From Clostridiales bacterium (GTDB taxonomy: Bacteria > Bacillota > Clostridia > Lachnospirales > Lachnospiraceae): a DNA stretch of 53,604 nucleotides. The position numbers were made by a program, and so were the translations under genes. The stretch spans positions 85,566 through 139,169 of the forward strand of contig JAJBUA010000028.1 in the NCBI GenBank assembly GCA_020860565.1. The letters are read 5' to 3'. Below the pieces are notes generated by a model, which was not told where the DNA came from, ran no database searches, and saw only the letters and a program-made list of their open reading frames with translations. Of this stretch, positions 9,552-18,635 are shown in pieces. Positions within the stretch are counted from its first letter, which is position 1. The number at the start of each line of letters is the position of its first letter.

Positions 9552-10870
9552 AGATACCAAAACGAATCGCCGCTACTCTCATTAACGCCCTCAAGGGCGG
9601 CGTTGTGCCCCGCATCGGATTGCCCTATATTACCGTTGGACGGGAACAGGAGATCAATGCCCTGCTCCATGACGTGGAAATCATTGCCGACGGCGGAGCG
9701 GCATTTCGTTTCATTTCCGGCAAATACGGCAGCGGCAAGAGCTTCCTGCTGCAAACCATCCGCAACTACGTCATGGATAAAAATTTCGTGGTTGTGGACG
9801 CCGACCTGTCCCCGGAACGCCGTCTCCAGGGCACCAGAGGCCAGGGGCTGGCGACTTATAAAGAACTGATCCGCAATATGTCTACCAAAACCCGTCCCGA
9901 AGGCGGCGCTCTGCCGCTGGTTCTGGACAAATGGATCAGCAGCATCCAGAGCACCGTGGCTGTGGATACCGGTCTGTCCTTTGACGATCCGGATTTTAAC
10001 CGGCTCGTTCAGCAGAAAATCTTTACGGTTATCAATGATCTGAACGGCATGGTGCACGGCTTTGATTTTGCCAGACTGCTGACCCTCTATTATGAGGCAT
10101 ATTTCAATAATGACGAGGAGACCAAAGCAAAAGTCATCCGCTGGTTTCGCGGGGAATATCTGACAAAGACCGAGGCCCGTCAGGATCTGGGCGTTAATGT
10201 CATCATCACCGATGACGACTGGTACGAGTACATCAAGATTTTCGCAGCCTTCCTGAAAAATGCGGGCTATGCCGGTATGCTGGTACTCATTGACGAGCTG
10301 GTCAATATCTATAAGATTCCCAACAGCATTACCCGGCAATATAACTACGAAAAGATCCTTACCATGTATAATGACACTCTGCAGGGCAAAGCCAGCCATC
10401 TGGGCATCATTCTCTGTGGGACGCCTCAGTGTATCGAAGATACCCGCAGAGGGATTTACAGCTACGAAGCCCTGCGCTCACGGCTGGCCGAGGGACGCTT
10501 TGCCCGCGAAGATACCCGTGATCTGCTGGCTCCCATCATTAAGCTGGCTCCTCTGACCAACGAAGAGATGCTGATTCTCGTAGAAAAGCTGTCCGATATT
10601 CACGCTCAGCTCTTTGGTTATGAACGACGGCTGACTCAGGATGACCTGATCACCTTTATCCGCATTGAATACAGCCGGGTGGGCGCCAACTCCCACATCA
10701 CTCCCAGAGAGATTATCCGGGATTTCATCGAACTGCTGGACATTCTGTATCAGAATCCGCAGCTTGACGTAGCCTCTCTCATGAGCTCTGAGGATTTCTC
10801 CTACGCGCAGACTCCTCTGGAAGAACAGGCGACGGATAATCTGGGGGAATATGCAGAATTTACGTTGTAA
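9548..10870 (+). CDS. DUF2791 / BrxD-like P-loop ATP-binding protein
   Basis: 440 residues. Walker A is GKYGSGKS (58-65) and Walker B is MLVLIDE (244-250). An Arg-containing segment, EALRSRLAEGRFA (about 307-319), is near the expected sensor position. A conserved N-terminus GRVVPR-like (GGVVPRIGLPYITVGRE) is characteristic of the DUF2791 family that includes BrxD of type 2 BREX. The C-terminal third is helical, with SHITPREIIRDFIELLD, a winged-helix-like end. It starts with TTG overlapping the TerB gene stop (TTGA), which implies coupled translation and probably a fixed ratio. It lacks BREX partners BrxC, PglX and PglZ; its visible partners are the TerB protein and the helicase. Confidence 0.87.
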   Translation: MKIPKRIAATLINALKGGVVPRIGLPYITVGREQEINALLHDVEIIADGGAAFRFISGKYGSGKSFLLQTIRNYVMDKNFVVVDADLSPERRLQGTRGQGLATYKELIRNMSTKTRPEGGALPLVLDKWISSIQSTVAVDTGLSFDDPDFNRLVQQKIFTVINDLNGMVHGFDFARLLTLYYEAYFNNDEETKAKVIRWFRGEYLTKTEARQDLGVNVIITDDDWYEYIKIFAAFLKNAGYAGMLVLIDELVNIYKIPNSITRQYNYEKILTMYNDTLQGKASHLGIILCGTPQCIEDTRRGIYSYEALRSRLAEGRFAREDTRDLLAPIIKLAPLTNEEMLILVEKLSDIHAQLFGYERRLTQDDLITFIRIEYSRVGANSHITPREIIRDFIELLDILYQNPQLDVASLMSSEDFSYAQTPLEEQATDNLGEYAEFTL

Positions 10871-10885
10871 GGAGATGGGAACTCT

Positions 10886-13246
10886 GTGAATACTTTTAAC
10901 CGCTATGCGCCTTTTATCCAGGACTATATCTACCAGAACGGCTGGGAATCGCTGCGAGCTGTCCAGGCCGCGGCGGCGGATGTGATTTTCAACACCGACC
11001 AGAATCTGCTGCTCACGGCTTCCACTGCCTCCGGCAAAACGGAAGCCGCCTTTTTTCCCATCCTCACTCTCTTTACCGAAGATATGCCATCCTCTGTGGG
11101 CGCGATCTACATCGGCCCGCTAAAAGCTCTGATTAATGACCAGTTTATCCGCCTCTACGATCTCTGTAAGGAAGCGGATATCCCGGTCTGGCACTGGCAC
11201 GGGGACGTGTCACAATCGCATAAAAACAAGATGATGAAGCACCCCTCCGGTATCCTGCAAATCACTCCGGAGAGTCTGGAGGCCATGCTCCTGCACCGGC
11301 ATTCCGCCATCGCGAAACTCTTTGGCGATCTGCGGTTTATCGTCATCGACGAGGTACATTCTCTCATGCGCGGAGACCGGGGCGGGCAGACACTGTGCCT
11401 GATCGAACGCCTGTGCCGTCTGGCAAATGTCAATCCACGCCGCATCGGCCTCTCCGCCACTATCGGCGATCCCAGAGACGCGGGAGCCTTTCTCTCCGCA
11501 GGGACCGGCCGGCAGACGATCGTCCCGAAGCTGCCGCAGGGCGGAGTGAAATGGCGGCTCTCGATGGAACATTTTTATACTTTCCCGCCGACCAATCCCG
11601 GTGCTCCTACCCGAATCCATGGGCAGATTTCGCCGGAAGCCATACCGGTGTCGGATACTCAGGCTGCAGAAAACAATTTGCACGGAGAAGCTAACATGAC
11701 TGCAAGACTCGCTTTGTCCGGTGACGCTCTGTCGCCCAGAACCGATATCGCTCCGAAGGAAGCTGATCCCGGCATCGGATACATCTTTGAACACACCAGA
11801 GGCAAAAAGTGTCTTATCTTCGTCAATTCCAGAGAGGAATGTGAGGCAGTCACCACAACTTTGCGCCAGTACTGCGAAGCAAAGAACGAACCGGACCGTT
11901 TCCTCATCCACCACGGCAATCTGTCCCAGTCCTACCGGGAGACCGCCGAGGCGGTGATGAAAGATGAAGAGCAGTTCCAGACCACAGTTACGACCGCCAC
12001 TCTGGAACTGGGCATCGACATCGGCAGGCTCGAACGCGCTTTCCAGATTGATGCGCCGTTTACCGTATCCTCTTTCCTCCAACGCATGGGGCGCACCGGG
12101 CGCCGGGATTTGCCGCCGGAGATGTGGTTTGTCATGCGGGAGGAACCTCCGGAGGCGCGGGCTCTGCTGCCGGTCACCATCCCGTGGAAGCTGATCCAGG
12201 GGATTGCGCTGGTACAGCTTTATCTCGAAGAACGCTGGGTAGAGCCGCCGAAACTGGACGCCTTGCCCTACAGTCTGCTCTACCACCAGACGATGAGTAC
12301 CCTCGCCTCCTGCGGGGAGATGACGCCGGCACAGCTGGCGTCCCGAATCCTCACTCTGCGGTATTTCCGCAATGTCTCACAGGAGGATTTCCGCATTCTC
12401 CTGCGCCATCTGTTAAAAACCGATCATATCCAGCAGACGGAAGGCGGCGGCCTCATCGTAGGCCTCGCCGGGGAACGGATCGTCAACAATTTTAAATTTT
12501 ACGCCGTATTTCAGGAAAACGAAGAATACACCGTCCGCGCCGGTTCCGAAGAGCTCGGCACTATCGTCAAACCGCCGCCAGCCGGAGAAAAGATCGCCAT
12601 CGCCGGTCATGTCTGGCTGGTTAATGAGGTCGACCATAAGCGCCATCTGGTCTACTGTGAACTGGTCAAGGGCAAAGTCCCCGCCTACTTTGGCGAGGTT
12701 GCCGGCGACATCAATACGAAAATTCTCGAACGGATGCGGGAAGTTCTCTGCGAGGAGAAATCCTATCCTTATCTGATGAAAAATGCCGTGACCAGACTGG
12801 CCACGGCCCGTACTTCCGCCAGAAATTCCGACCTCGTCCACAAACCTCTGGTCTGCCTCGGCGGCAATATGTACTGCCTCTTCCCGTGGCTTGGCACCTA
12901 TGCGTTTCTTGCACTGGAACGCTTTCTCAAGCTCCGCTGCGGCAAACGCCTGGGGCTAAAAGGACTCGACCCCTCCCGGCCATATTTTATCCAGTTTGTG
13001 ATGACCGTTCCCGAACGGGAATTCTGGAAGATTCTCAGAGAAGAGCTGACACAGCCGATCGACCCGATGAGCCTGGTCTATCCGCGCGAAGTGCCCATCT
13101 TTGACAAATATGATGAATATCTGCCGGAAGAACTGGTCAGGAAAGGGTTCGCCTGCGGGGTGCTGGGGATCGATGAGATGAAGGAGAAAATGCTGAGGAT
13201 GTGCGATGCTCAATCAACGGCAGGCGTCTATCATAAAGTGATATGA
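10886..13246 (+). CDS. Lhr/BrxHI-like DEAD/DEAH superfamily II helicase
   Basis: 786 residues. Motif I TASTASGKT (44-52), Ia GPLKALINDQ, DEVH box (156-159), SAT (191-193) and motif VI QRMGRTGRR (400-408) are intact, so ATP hydrolysis is expected. The C-terminal 350 residues resemble the winged-helix and accessory part of Lhr-type helicases. A Ser/Ala/Pro-rich insert (about 245-297) between the two RecA domains looks like a flexible linker. GTG start with AAGGAG upstream, 15 bases after the ATPase gene; last gene of the operon. It is similar in design to BrxHI of BREX but found without other BREX genes. No transmembrane segment. Confidence 0.88.
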   Translation: MNTFNRYAPFIQDYIYQNGWESLRAVQAAAADVIFNTDQNLLLTASTASGKTEAAFFPILTLFTEDMPSSVGAIYIGPLKALINDQFIRLYDLCKEADIPVWHWHGDVSQSHKNKMMKHPSGILQITPESLEAMLLHRHSAIAKLFGDLRFIVIDEVHSLMRGDRGGQTLCLIERLCRLANVNPRRIGLSATIGDPRDAGAFLSAGTGRQTIVPKLPQGGVKWRLSMEHFYTFPPTNPGAPTRIHGQISPEAIPVSDTQAAENNLHGEANMTARLALSGDALSPRTDIAPKEADPGIGYIFEHTRGKKCLIFVNSREECEAVTTTLRQYCEAKNEPDRFLIHHGNLSQSYRETAEAVMKDEEQFQTTVTTATLELGIDIGRLERAFQIDAPFTVSSFLQRMGRTGRRDLPPEMWFVMREEPPEARALLPVTIPWKLIQGIALVQLYLEERWVEPPKLDALPYSLLYHQTMSTLASCGEMTPAQLASRILTLRYFRNVSQEDFRILLRHLLKTDHIQQTEGGGLIVGLAGERIVNNFKFYAVFQENEEYTVRAGSEELGTIVKPPPAGEKIAIAGHVWLVNEVDHKRHLVYCELVKGKVPAYFGEVAGDINTKILERMREVLCEEKSYPYLMKNAVTRLATARTSARNSDLVHKPLVCLGGNMYCLFPWLGTYAFLALERFLKLRCGKRLGLKGLDPSRPYFIQFVMTVPEREFWKILREELTQPIDPMSLVYPREVPIFDKYDEYLPEELVRKGFACGVLGIDEMKEKMLRMCDAQSTAGVYHKVI

Positions 13247-13284
13247 CACAGTTCTGCGATAATCCTGCTGGACAGAATGCCCCC

Positions 13285-13929
13285 TTATTTCTTCATCCGC
13301 GGCAGATTCCAGCGATAATGTCTCGCCAGCATCCGGATCACGATCACGGCAACCGGAGAAACCACCAGTGCCGTCATCTCGCTGATATTGCGATAAAGCA
13401 GCACATAGCACAGCGCCCCCGCAATCGACGCACAGGCATAGATATGGCGCACCAGGATATACGGCGGATCCTGCGCCATCATGTCGCGCAGGAGACCGCC
13501 GCCTACTCCGGTCAGAGTTCCTAAAAATACAAGCAGGAAGGTTTTGTCCGCATAACCGCTGCTGATCCCGGTCGTGACGCCCACCACGGTAAATGCGCCC
13601 AGACCGATCGAATCCATGACAAACATGACCTGATCATACATCAGGCGCCGGTCCCCCTGCCACATATCCCTTTTGATATACAGAATTCCAAACAGAGCCA
13701 GTGCAGCGATCGCTGCGATCAGTGTGTAAACCGGGTTGGTCAGTGCTTTGGGCACCATACCCAGAATCACATCGCGGGTCATGCCGCCTCCCACCGCAGT
13801 CACCACTCCCAGCACACAGATCCCGAACAGATCCATGCCTTTATGTATGCCAACCATCGCTCCGGAGGCCGAAAACGCGATCGTCCCCATAATTTCCATA
13901 ATAAAAATAACCGTATTCGTATATTGCAT
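13285..13929 (-). CDS. TRIC/YadS-family (UPF0126) membrane protein
   Basis: 214 residues with seven predicted membrane segments arranged as two repeats of the glycine-rich UPF0126 domain: SGAMVGIHKGMDLFGICVLG then GGGMTRDVILG in the first, and TGISSGYADKTFLLVFLG then GGGLLRDMMA in the second. Bacterial relatives of trimeric intracellular cation channels share this fold; the transported ion is not known here (glycine was proposed for some members). The start ATG 13929 is chosen because the upstream in-frame extension is Lys/Arg-rich and lacks a better ribosome binding site. It converges with the helicase gene. Confidence 0.85.
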   Translation of the reverse strand: MQYTNTVIFIMEIMGTIAFSASGAMVGIHKGMDLFGICVLGVVTAVGGGMTRDVILGMVPKALTNPVYTLIAAIAALALFGILYIKRDMWQGDRRLMYDQVMFVMDSIGLGAFTVVGVTTGISSGYADKTFLLVFLGTLTGVGGGLLRDMMAQDPPYILVRHIYACASIAGALCYVLLYRNISEMTALVVSPVAVIVIRMLARHYRWNLPRMKK

Positions 13930-14026
13930 TGATCTATTTCTCTTCCATTTTAATTTCTCTCTTACTATACTCTCCTTTCCCATTTATGCAAGTGTTTTTC
14001 ATGTTAAATTCTTCTGTCTGAGAGAA

Positions 14027-15004
14027 CTACAGCAGCGTCTGATAAGTACCCGTTCCAATCACCGAGCAGATCCCCTCTACCCCGCACTGAACCATACGAA
14101 AGACTGCCGCGTCTGTATAGAAAGCCATATGCTGCGTCATGACAACGTTAGGGAACTGGCGCAGATATGCCATAGAACGGTTGCTGATAATGTCGTCGCG
14201 GCGGTTCTGATGATAAATGCCTTCTTCATCTTCGAAACAATCGAGCCCCAGACCGCCGATCTTTTTCTGTTCGATTCCTTCAATCAGGGCTTCGGTATCC
14301 ATCAGCGCTCCTCGTGCGCAGTTGATCAAAATCACGCCATCCTTCATCCGGGCAATTGTATCGCGGTTTATCATATGACGCGTCTCATCATTCAGATTCA
14401 GATGAACGGTAATAATGTCACTTTCCCGGTAAAGCGTATCGATATCCGTATAAGTAAGCCATTGCCCCGCTTTCCCCTGATGACGGTCATAGCCCAGGAT
14501 GCGACAGCCGAAACCGGAAAGATTCTGAGCAACCTGTGTCCCGATCCGTCCTGTCCCCATAATTCCCACCGTCAGGTTTCTCATTTCCCTGCCATAAAGC
14601 CCCTGAAGGGAATAGTCATTGACCTGTATGCGCCATAAAGCCGCTTTATAATGCCGGATGCACAGAAGCATCATCATTACCGTATATTCCGCCACACCAT
14701 TGGGATCATAACAGGCGTTACACACGGGTAAACCGATTTTCTTCGCATAAGCCACATCAATATGATCGTATCCGATCGTACGAGTAGTAAGGCATTGGAC
14801 GCCCAGGCGTTTGTACTCATCCAAAAGCGCTGCATCGATCTTCCCCTGTCCCAGCATGGTGATTCCCTCACATCCGGCAGCCATAGAAGCATTTTCCATC
14901 GTCGGCACCTGATCTGTAAGAACCAGTTCCACCTGTAACATCTCCGCACACTGACGAAAATGATCCCTCTCATCCTCTCTGACTTCATAGGCCAGTATCT
15001 TCAT
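14027..15004 (-). CDS. D-isomer-specific 2-hydroxyacid dehydrogenase (D-lactate dehydrogenase-like)
   Basis: 325 residues. The NAD-binding fold has VGIMGTGRIGTQVAQ (about 147-161). The catalytic Arg lies in INCARGALMDTEAL, the Glu in GLDCFEDEEG and the His in MTQHMAFYTDAA. The layout fits the D-lactate dehydrogenase/VanH branch: reversible NADH-dependent reduction of pyruvate or another 2-oxoacid. The start is ATG 15004 behind GGAG in a repeated leader; the apparent extension CREWNSGGMEII is leader sequence. It is divergent from a Crp/Fnr regulator whose operator-like palindrome lies about 120 bases away. The exact oxoacid is not proven. Confidence 0.87.
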   Translation of the reverse strand: MKILAYEVREDERDHFRQCAEMLQVELVLTDQVPTMENASMAAGCEGITMLGQGKIDAALLDEYKRLGVQCLTTRTIGYDHIDVAYAKKIGLPVCNACYDPNGVAEYTVMMMLLCIRHYKAALWRIQVNDYSLQGLYGREMRNLTVGIMGTGRIGTQVAQNLSGFGCRILGYDRHQGKAGQWLTYTDIDTLYRESDIITVHLNLNDETRHMINRDTIARMKDGVILINCARGALMDTEALIEGIEQKKIGGLGLDCFEDEEGIYHQNRRDDIISNRSMAYLRQFPNVVMTQHMAFYTDAAVFRMVQCGVEGICSVIGTGTYQTLL

Positions 15005-15072
15005 AATAATCTCCATTCCGCCGCTATTCCATTCGCGGCACAAAAAGTTATGAAAGAATTATCTTTCACACT
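15005..15072 (-). repeat. Leader-hairpin repeat, copy 2 (upstream of D-2-hydroxyacid dehydrogenase)
   Basis: Conserved AGTGTGAAA at its far end, TTCTTTCATAAC, TTTTTGTGCCGC, a ten-base loop, then GCGGCGGAATGGAGATTA directly before the start. Stem GCCGC/GCGGC. Loop sequence differs from the other copies while the stem is kept. Confidence 0.8.
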
Positions 15073-15094
15073 AATACCTCCAGAAACAGATTTC

Positions 15095-15123
15095 TTGCAT
15101 TATACCCCTGTTTATGCTATCTT
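15095..15123 (+). promoter_or_regulatory. Sigma-A promoter for Crp/Fnr gene
   Basis: TTGCAT (15095-15100), 17-base spacer, TATCTT (15118-15123). The palindrome at 15122-15147 starts inside the -10 box. Confidence 0.6.
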
Positions 15124-15147
15124 AAATGTAATCCAGATGACATTTAA
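15122..15147. promoter_or_regulatory. 26-bp near-palindrome, probable Crp/Fnr operator
   Basis: Arms TTAAATGT and ACATTTAA with inner ATC/GAT pairs, symmetric at all but four central or flanking positions. It overlaps the promoter -10 end and runs up to the ribosome binding site of the Crp gene. This placement predicts negative autoregulation. Confidence 0.65.
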
Positions 15148-15160
15148 AGGAAAAATCGCA

Positions 15161-15853
15161 ATGGAAATCAAGTTTTCAGCTGAAGAAATGAACCGTCTCT
15201 CGCAGGCAGGACATCTGCGTCACTTTACGCGAAATGAATTTATCTATCTGGAAGGGGACGCGGCTAACACATTCTGTATCATCCAAAGCGGACGCGTACG
15301 TGTGATGCTCAGCACTCCGGAAGGAGAAGAACTGACGCTTGAAATCATTGAAAAAGGCCGGATTTTCGGCGAATCTTCTTTTTTAAGTAAAAGCCTGCGT
15401 CCAACTACCGTCTCAGCGGTAACAGACGTAGATCTGATCTGCTGCACTATTACCCAGTTGATCCCCTGTCTGTGCCAACATCCGAATCTGCTGATCAAAA
15501 TTCTGCAGCATTGCTCAGAAACGATGAATCACCTGTCTTACTCGCTTCATTCCTTCCGCTTTATGAACCGATATCAGCGGGTCGCCTCTTTTCTTCTGGC
15601 AGAAACACAAACAGATAACCCGGATAAGGAGATTACCGGACAGTGTCTGCCCTACTCCCACGAGGAAATTGCCATGTGTCTGGGGCTGGCACGGCCGACC
15701 GTCAGCCTGGTATTAAAAGAGTTTGAACACAACGGCTGGATCAAATGCGCATACCGGAAAATCTACATTCTGGACAGAGAATCGCTGGCAAATGGTCCCC
15801 TCCCGGTCCTTGCCAAATCGACTCCCGATTGGTACAATAATGACGGACAATAA
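15161..15853 (+). CDS. Crp/Fnr family transcriptional regulator
   Basis: 230 residues. The N-terminal cyclic-nucleotide-like barrel (RNEFIYLEGDAANTFCIIQSG, then GRIFGESSFL) is followed by a C-terminal HTH with YSHEEIAMCLGLARPTVSLV (about 162-181). No Cys cluster for an Fnr iron-sulfur centre is evident, so the ligand is unknown. The start ATG 15161 has AAAGG about 10 bases upstream; the frame is open for 67 codons further up but runs through the divergent promoter and leader. A near-perfect palindrome sits on its own promoter. The divergent D-2-hydroxyacid dehydrogenase is the likely target, so a redox or fermentation role is inferred. Confidence 0.87.
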   Translation: MEIKFSAEEMNRLSQAGHLRHFTRNEFIYLEGDAANTFCIIQSGRVRVMLSTPEGEELTLEIIEKGRIFGESSFLSKSLRPTTVSAVTDVDLICCTITQLIPCLCQHPNLLIKILQHCSETMNHLSYSLHSFRFMNRYQRVASFLLAETQTDNPDKEITGQCLPYSHEEIAMCLGLARPTVSLVLKEFEHNGWIKCAYRKIYILDRESLANGPLPVLAKSTPDWYNNDGQ

Positions 15854-15903
15854 CTTCAGAACCATCTCGATCCGTTCTGAAAAATAACAGGAGGCTTACA
15901 ACT

Positions 15904-16833
15904 ATGCTACATGAAATCAATTTTCCATCTTACAACAACCGCGACCAGGTCTACGGCTGGATCTACGTTCCCGCCGCCAAGCCAAAGGGGATCGTTCAGC
16001 TCATCCATGGTCTGGGGGAGCATTCGAGACGTTATCTGCACATGATCGTCGCTTTTCTCGACGCGGGCTATATCGTCGCCGCCGATGATCATGTCGGCCA
16101 CGGGAAAACCGCGGTCGAGAATCCCGGTACCTGGGGCGACTGGGGCGACGCCGGATGCCATACGATGATGGAGGATGAACACAGCTTACGCCAGATTGCC
16201 AGCAAAATGTATCCTAACCTCCCATACTTTCTCTTCGGACACAGCATGGGCTCCTTTATCGCACGGGACTATATCACAAAGTATGGCGAGGGACTTGCCG
16301 GCGTAACCATCTGTGGAACAACCGCGGTATTTCCTCATGCTGCAGAGACGGAAAAGGTGCTCGAAAAAGCACTCGCGGAAGGCAAGGGAGAAGAATCTGT
16401 CCCCAACTACTCTAAACTCCTTTTGGGATGGATGTATGAACGCTGCGGCGAGGTTCGTCTCGGAAATGAATGGGTCTGCTCCGATCCTTACGTCCAGTAT
16501 GATCACGCGTACGACCCGTTTAACGCCTATACCAAACCAACCAAAAATAAGACTCTTCTCGACTTTACCCGCATGATGCAGGTCATCGAGGGAACCGACT
16601 GGGCGCAGAAGGTACCGAAGGCGCTTCCCATCTACAATATCGCCGGTGATGAAGATCCGGTCGGGAACTATGGTCAGGGCGTATATCAGGTGAGCAACTG
16701 GCTGTGGGAAACCGGACATCAGGTAAAGACAAAGCTCTACCCCGGATACCGCCACGAGATCTTTAATTACGCAGAGATTAAGAACGAGGTCGAGGCCGGA
16801 ATTATTGCTTTTATGGATGAGCATTTATCATAA
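15904..16833 (+). CDS. Alpha/beta hydrolase (monoacylglycerol-lipase-like)
   Basis: 309 residues. HGLGEHSRRY forms the oxyanion region, GHSMGS (about residues 114-119) carries the nucleophilic Ser, the acid is in AGDEDPVGNYG, and the catalytic His is in YRHEIFNY. This matches the serine aminopeptidase S33/monoglyceride lipase group, which cleaves lysophospholipid or glyceride esters. No signal peptide, so cytoplasmic. GGAGG ribosome binding site 11 bases before ATG. It follows the Crp gene by 50 bases on the same strand and could be cotranscribed. A strong hairpin follows. Confidence 0.85.
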   Translation: MLHEINFPSYNNRDQVYGWIYVPAAKPKGIVQLIHGLGEHSRRYLHMIVAFLDAGYIVAADDHVGHGKTAVENPGTWGDWGDAGCHTMMEDEHSLRQIASKMYPNLPYFLFGHSMGSFIARDYITKYGEGLAGVTICGTTAVFPHAAETEKVLEKALAEGKGEESVPNYSKLLLGWMYERCGEVRLGNEWVCSDPYVQYDHAYDPFNAYTKPTKNKTLLDFTRMMQVIEGTDWAQKVPKALPIYNIAGDEDPVGNYGQGVYQVSNWLWETGHQVKTKLYPGYRHEIFNYAEIKNEVEAGIIAFMDEHLS

Positions 16834-16852
16834 AGACCAGAAGCTGTGCAAA

Positions 16853-16888
16853 GAAGGGAGCGGCAACATCAAAACTGCCGCTCCCTTC
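16853..16888. terminator. Strong GC-rich hairpin
   Basis: 13-bp perfect stem GAAGGGAGCGGCA/TGCCGCTCCCTTC with a ten-base loop, between the convergent hydrolase (plus) and AAA-ATPase (minus) genes. A T-rich but interrupted tail follows on the plus strand. Probably a bidirectional terminator. Confidence 0.75.
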
Positions 16889-16964
16889 TCTACTGTCTGT
16901 TAAAAACAACCAGCCGGAATAATAAATCAGAAAATTACCTTCCTGCACTTCTTAATCTCGGTAA

Positions 16965-18554
16965 TCAGGCTTCCTCAATCACACAGCTATGTCTCTTAGC
17001 CTCTTTTCCTTTTGTATCCCTGTCATAATTGATCCCAACTAAAAGCAGATTGCCAGAATACTCCTCCAGCACACCTTCATACCGATTATCATGAATCTGT
17101 TTAATCGCACTGTCAGCATCCTTATCATACTTTAGTTCGATGATCATGGCAGGCATTCCCACTCCCCGCCTTGGAATAAACGCCAGATCAGCAAACCCCT
17201 TGCCCGCAGGAAGTTCCCGTATCATGTTATAATATCGTTTCGCTGTATAATATGCAATCGTAATCGCGCAGCTTAAAGACGCTTCATTATTATATTGAAG
17301 CACGGAAGAAACCGAACCATGAATATTCTCCAGCGCTTCTGCCACTGCTTCTTCATCCTTTCTCAGGGTTGCCTGCAGCAATTTTTCCGAATCAGATATC
17401 GCCTCGCCTATCATTCCCCACTTTCTGGTACTTACCGCATCCTCAAATGCCTCAGCAACTTCCAGATTCGGGATGTAAGCCTCCCGCCTCCTCGAATCAT
17501 AAGCAAGATAACCCAGATGCACAAGGAGTGTCAACACATCATTTCTGTTGTTAAAAGACGTTAAATCGTTTTGGAATGTACTGATCTTTATGCCAACACG
17601 GTTTCCGCCAAGCATTTCGATAACTGCGCTTTTCAGACCGTCATAACCCATTCCGATATATTCTTTTAAGCTTTCAAAAGACTCCGTCTGCGTCCAGTAA
17701 TTCAAAATCTCCCCTTCCCGTAATGCGCTCATCACAGAATCAGGGCTGTACACATGCTGAATCCGGCTGAATGAATATCCGTCATACCAGGTACGTAAAT
17801 CTTCAAAATTCATTTGAGAATCTTCGCACAAACATTTTACCTCGGCCTCGGTAAATCCGACATATTCAGCCAGGCGTCCAGGCTTTGTCATAGAATATTC
17901 CCTGAAATCTGTCAAAGCAGATTCTGTCCCATATTTCTTAATCGGAAGAATTCCCGTCATATAAGCAGCTGCAATCGTCTCATCCGTTGTCGTCCCACCT
18001 TTGAATAACCCACGAAGGAGCTGTATATATTCTTTTTGAAGGGATTCCTTGTTCTTTGCTTCACGAAAAAGCGCATCCCACTCATCAATAATAATGATAA
18101 ATTCATTTCCTGTCTTTTCTGAAATTCCGGAGAGCGCCCGTGGCAATGATTTCTCACCTTCCGGAACCAGATTGAAAAACTTTTCTCTCAATTCCGAAAT
18201 AACGCTGTTTTGTATATCCCTGACCATTTCATCTATATGATCTGTCGTAGAGATAAACCACGTAATATCCAGATAAATCACATCGTATTTATTTAACGCT
18301 TTTTCAAAAGACGCCTTTTTTGATATCTCTAATCCTTCAAAAAGAGCGCGCGAATCACAACTCTTATCATAATACGCGCACAGCATCTTTGCCGCAAACG
18401 ACTTGCCAAAACGACGGGGACGGCTGACACTTGTCAATTTCAGAGGCGTATTAATGGTACTGTTTACATAGTCAATTAATCCTGTTTTATCAACATAAAC
18501 ACCATTTAAAATTGTTTGAAAGCCCTTATTTCCGGGATTCAGATACATGCCCAT
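16965..18554 (-). CDS. AAA-ATPase-like / PD-(D/E)XK nuclease-like protein
   Basis: 529 residues. The N-terminus YLNPGNKGFQTILNGVYVDK and SRPRRFGKSF (a degenerate P-loop near 46-55) mark the AAA-ATPase-like (PF09820-type) family, with IIIIDEWD as Walker B near 133-140. The C-terminus contains GFADLAFIP and MPAMIIELKYD followed by AIKQIHDNRY, a PD-(D/E)XK nuclease-like core (Asp, Glu-Leu-Lys). The family is expanded in gut anaerobes in many near-identical copies; function is unknown, and a defence or mobile-element role is only a guess. The start is ATG 18554, with GGGAGGGAGGG upstream. Confidence 0.85.
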   Translation of the reverse strand: MGMYLNPGNKGFQTILNGVYVDKTGLIDYVNSTINTPLKLTSVSRPRRFGKSFAAKMLCAYYDKSCDSRALFEGLEISKKASFEKALNKYDVIYLDITWFISTTDHIDEMVRDIQNSVISELREKFFNLVPEGEKSLPRALSGISEKTGNEFIIIIDEWDALFREAKNKESLQKEYIQLLRGLFKGGTTTDETIAAAYMTGILPIKKYGTESALTDFREYSMTKPGRLAEYVGFTEAEVKCLCEDSQMNFEDLRTWYDGYSFSRIQHVYSPDSVMSALREGEILNYWTQTESFESLKEYIGMGYDGLKSAVIEMLGGNRVGIKISTFQNDLTSFNNRNDVLTLLVHLGYLAYDSRRREAYIPNLEVAEAFEDAVSTRKWGMIGEAISDSEKLLQATLRKDEEAVAEALENIHGSVSSVLQYNNEASLSCAITIAYYTAKRYYNMIRELPAGKGFADLAFIPRRGVGMPAMIIELKYDKDADSAIKQIHDNRYEGVLEEYSGNLLLVGINYDRDTKGKEAKRHSCVIEEA

Positions 18555-18635
18555 AAATTGCCCTCCCTCCCAGTGTTTCACCAGTCTCTTTGCATTATAA
18601 AGGATTTCCTTTCACATTTCAACCTCGACAGTTTC

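Noticed and set aside
11210-12286. 358-codon minus-strand open frame within the helicase
   Set aside because: Runs opposite to intact helicase motifs and shows no family resemblance.
7859-13246. BREX type 2 system
   Set aside because: Only BrxD-like and BrxHI-like proteins are present; brxC, pglX, pglZ and other core genes are absent.
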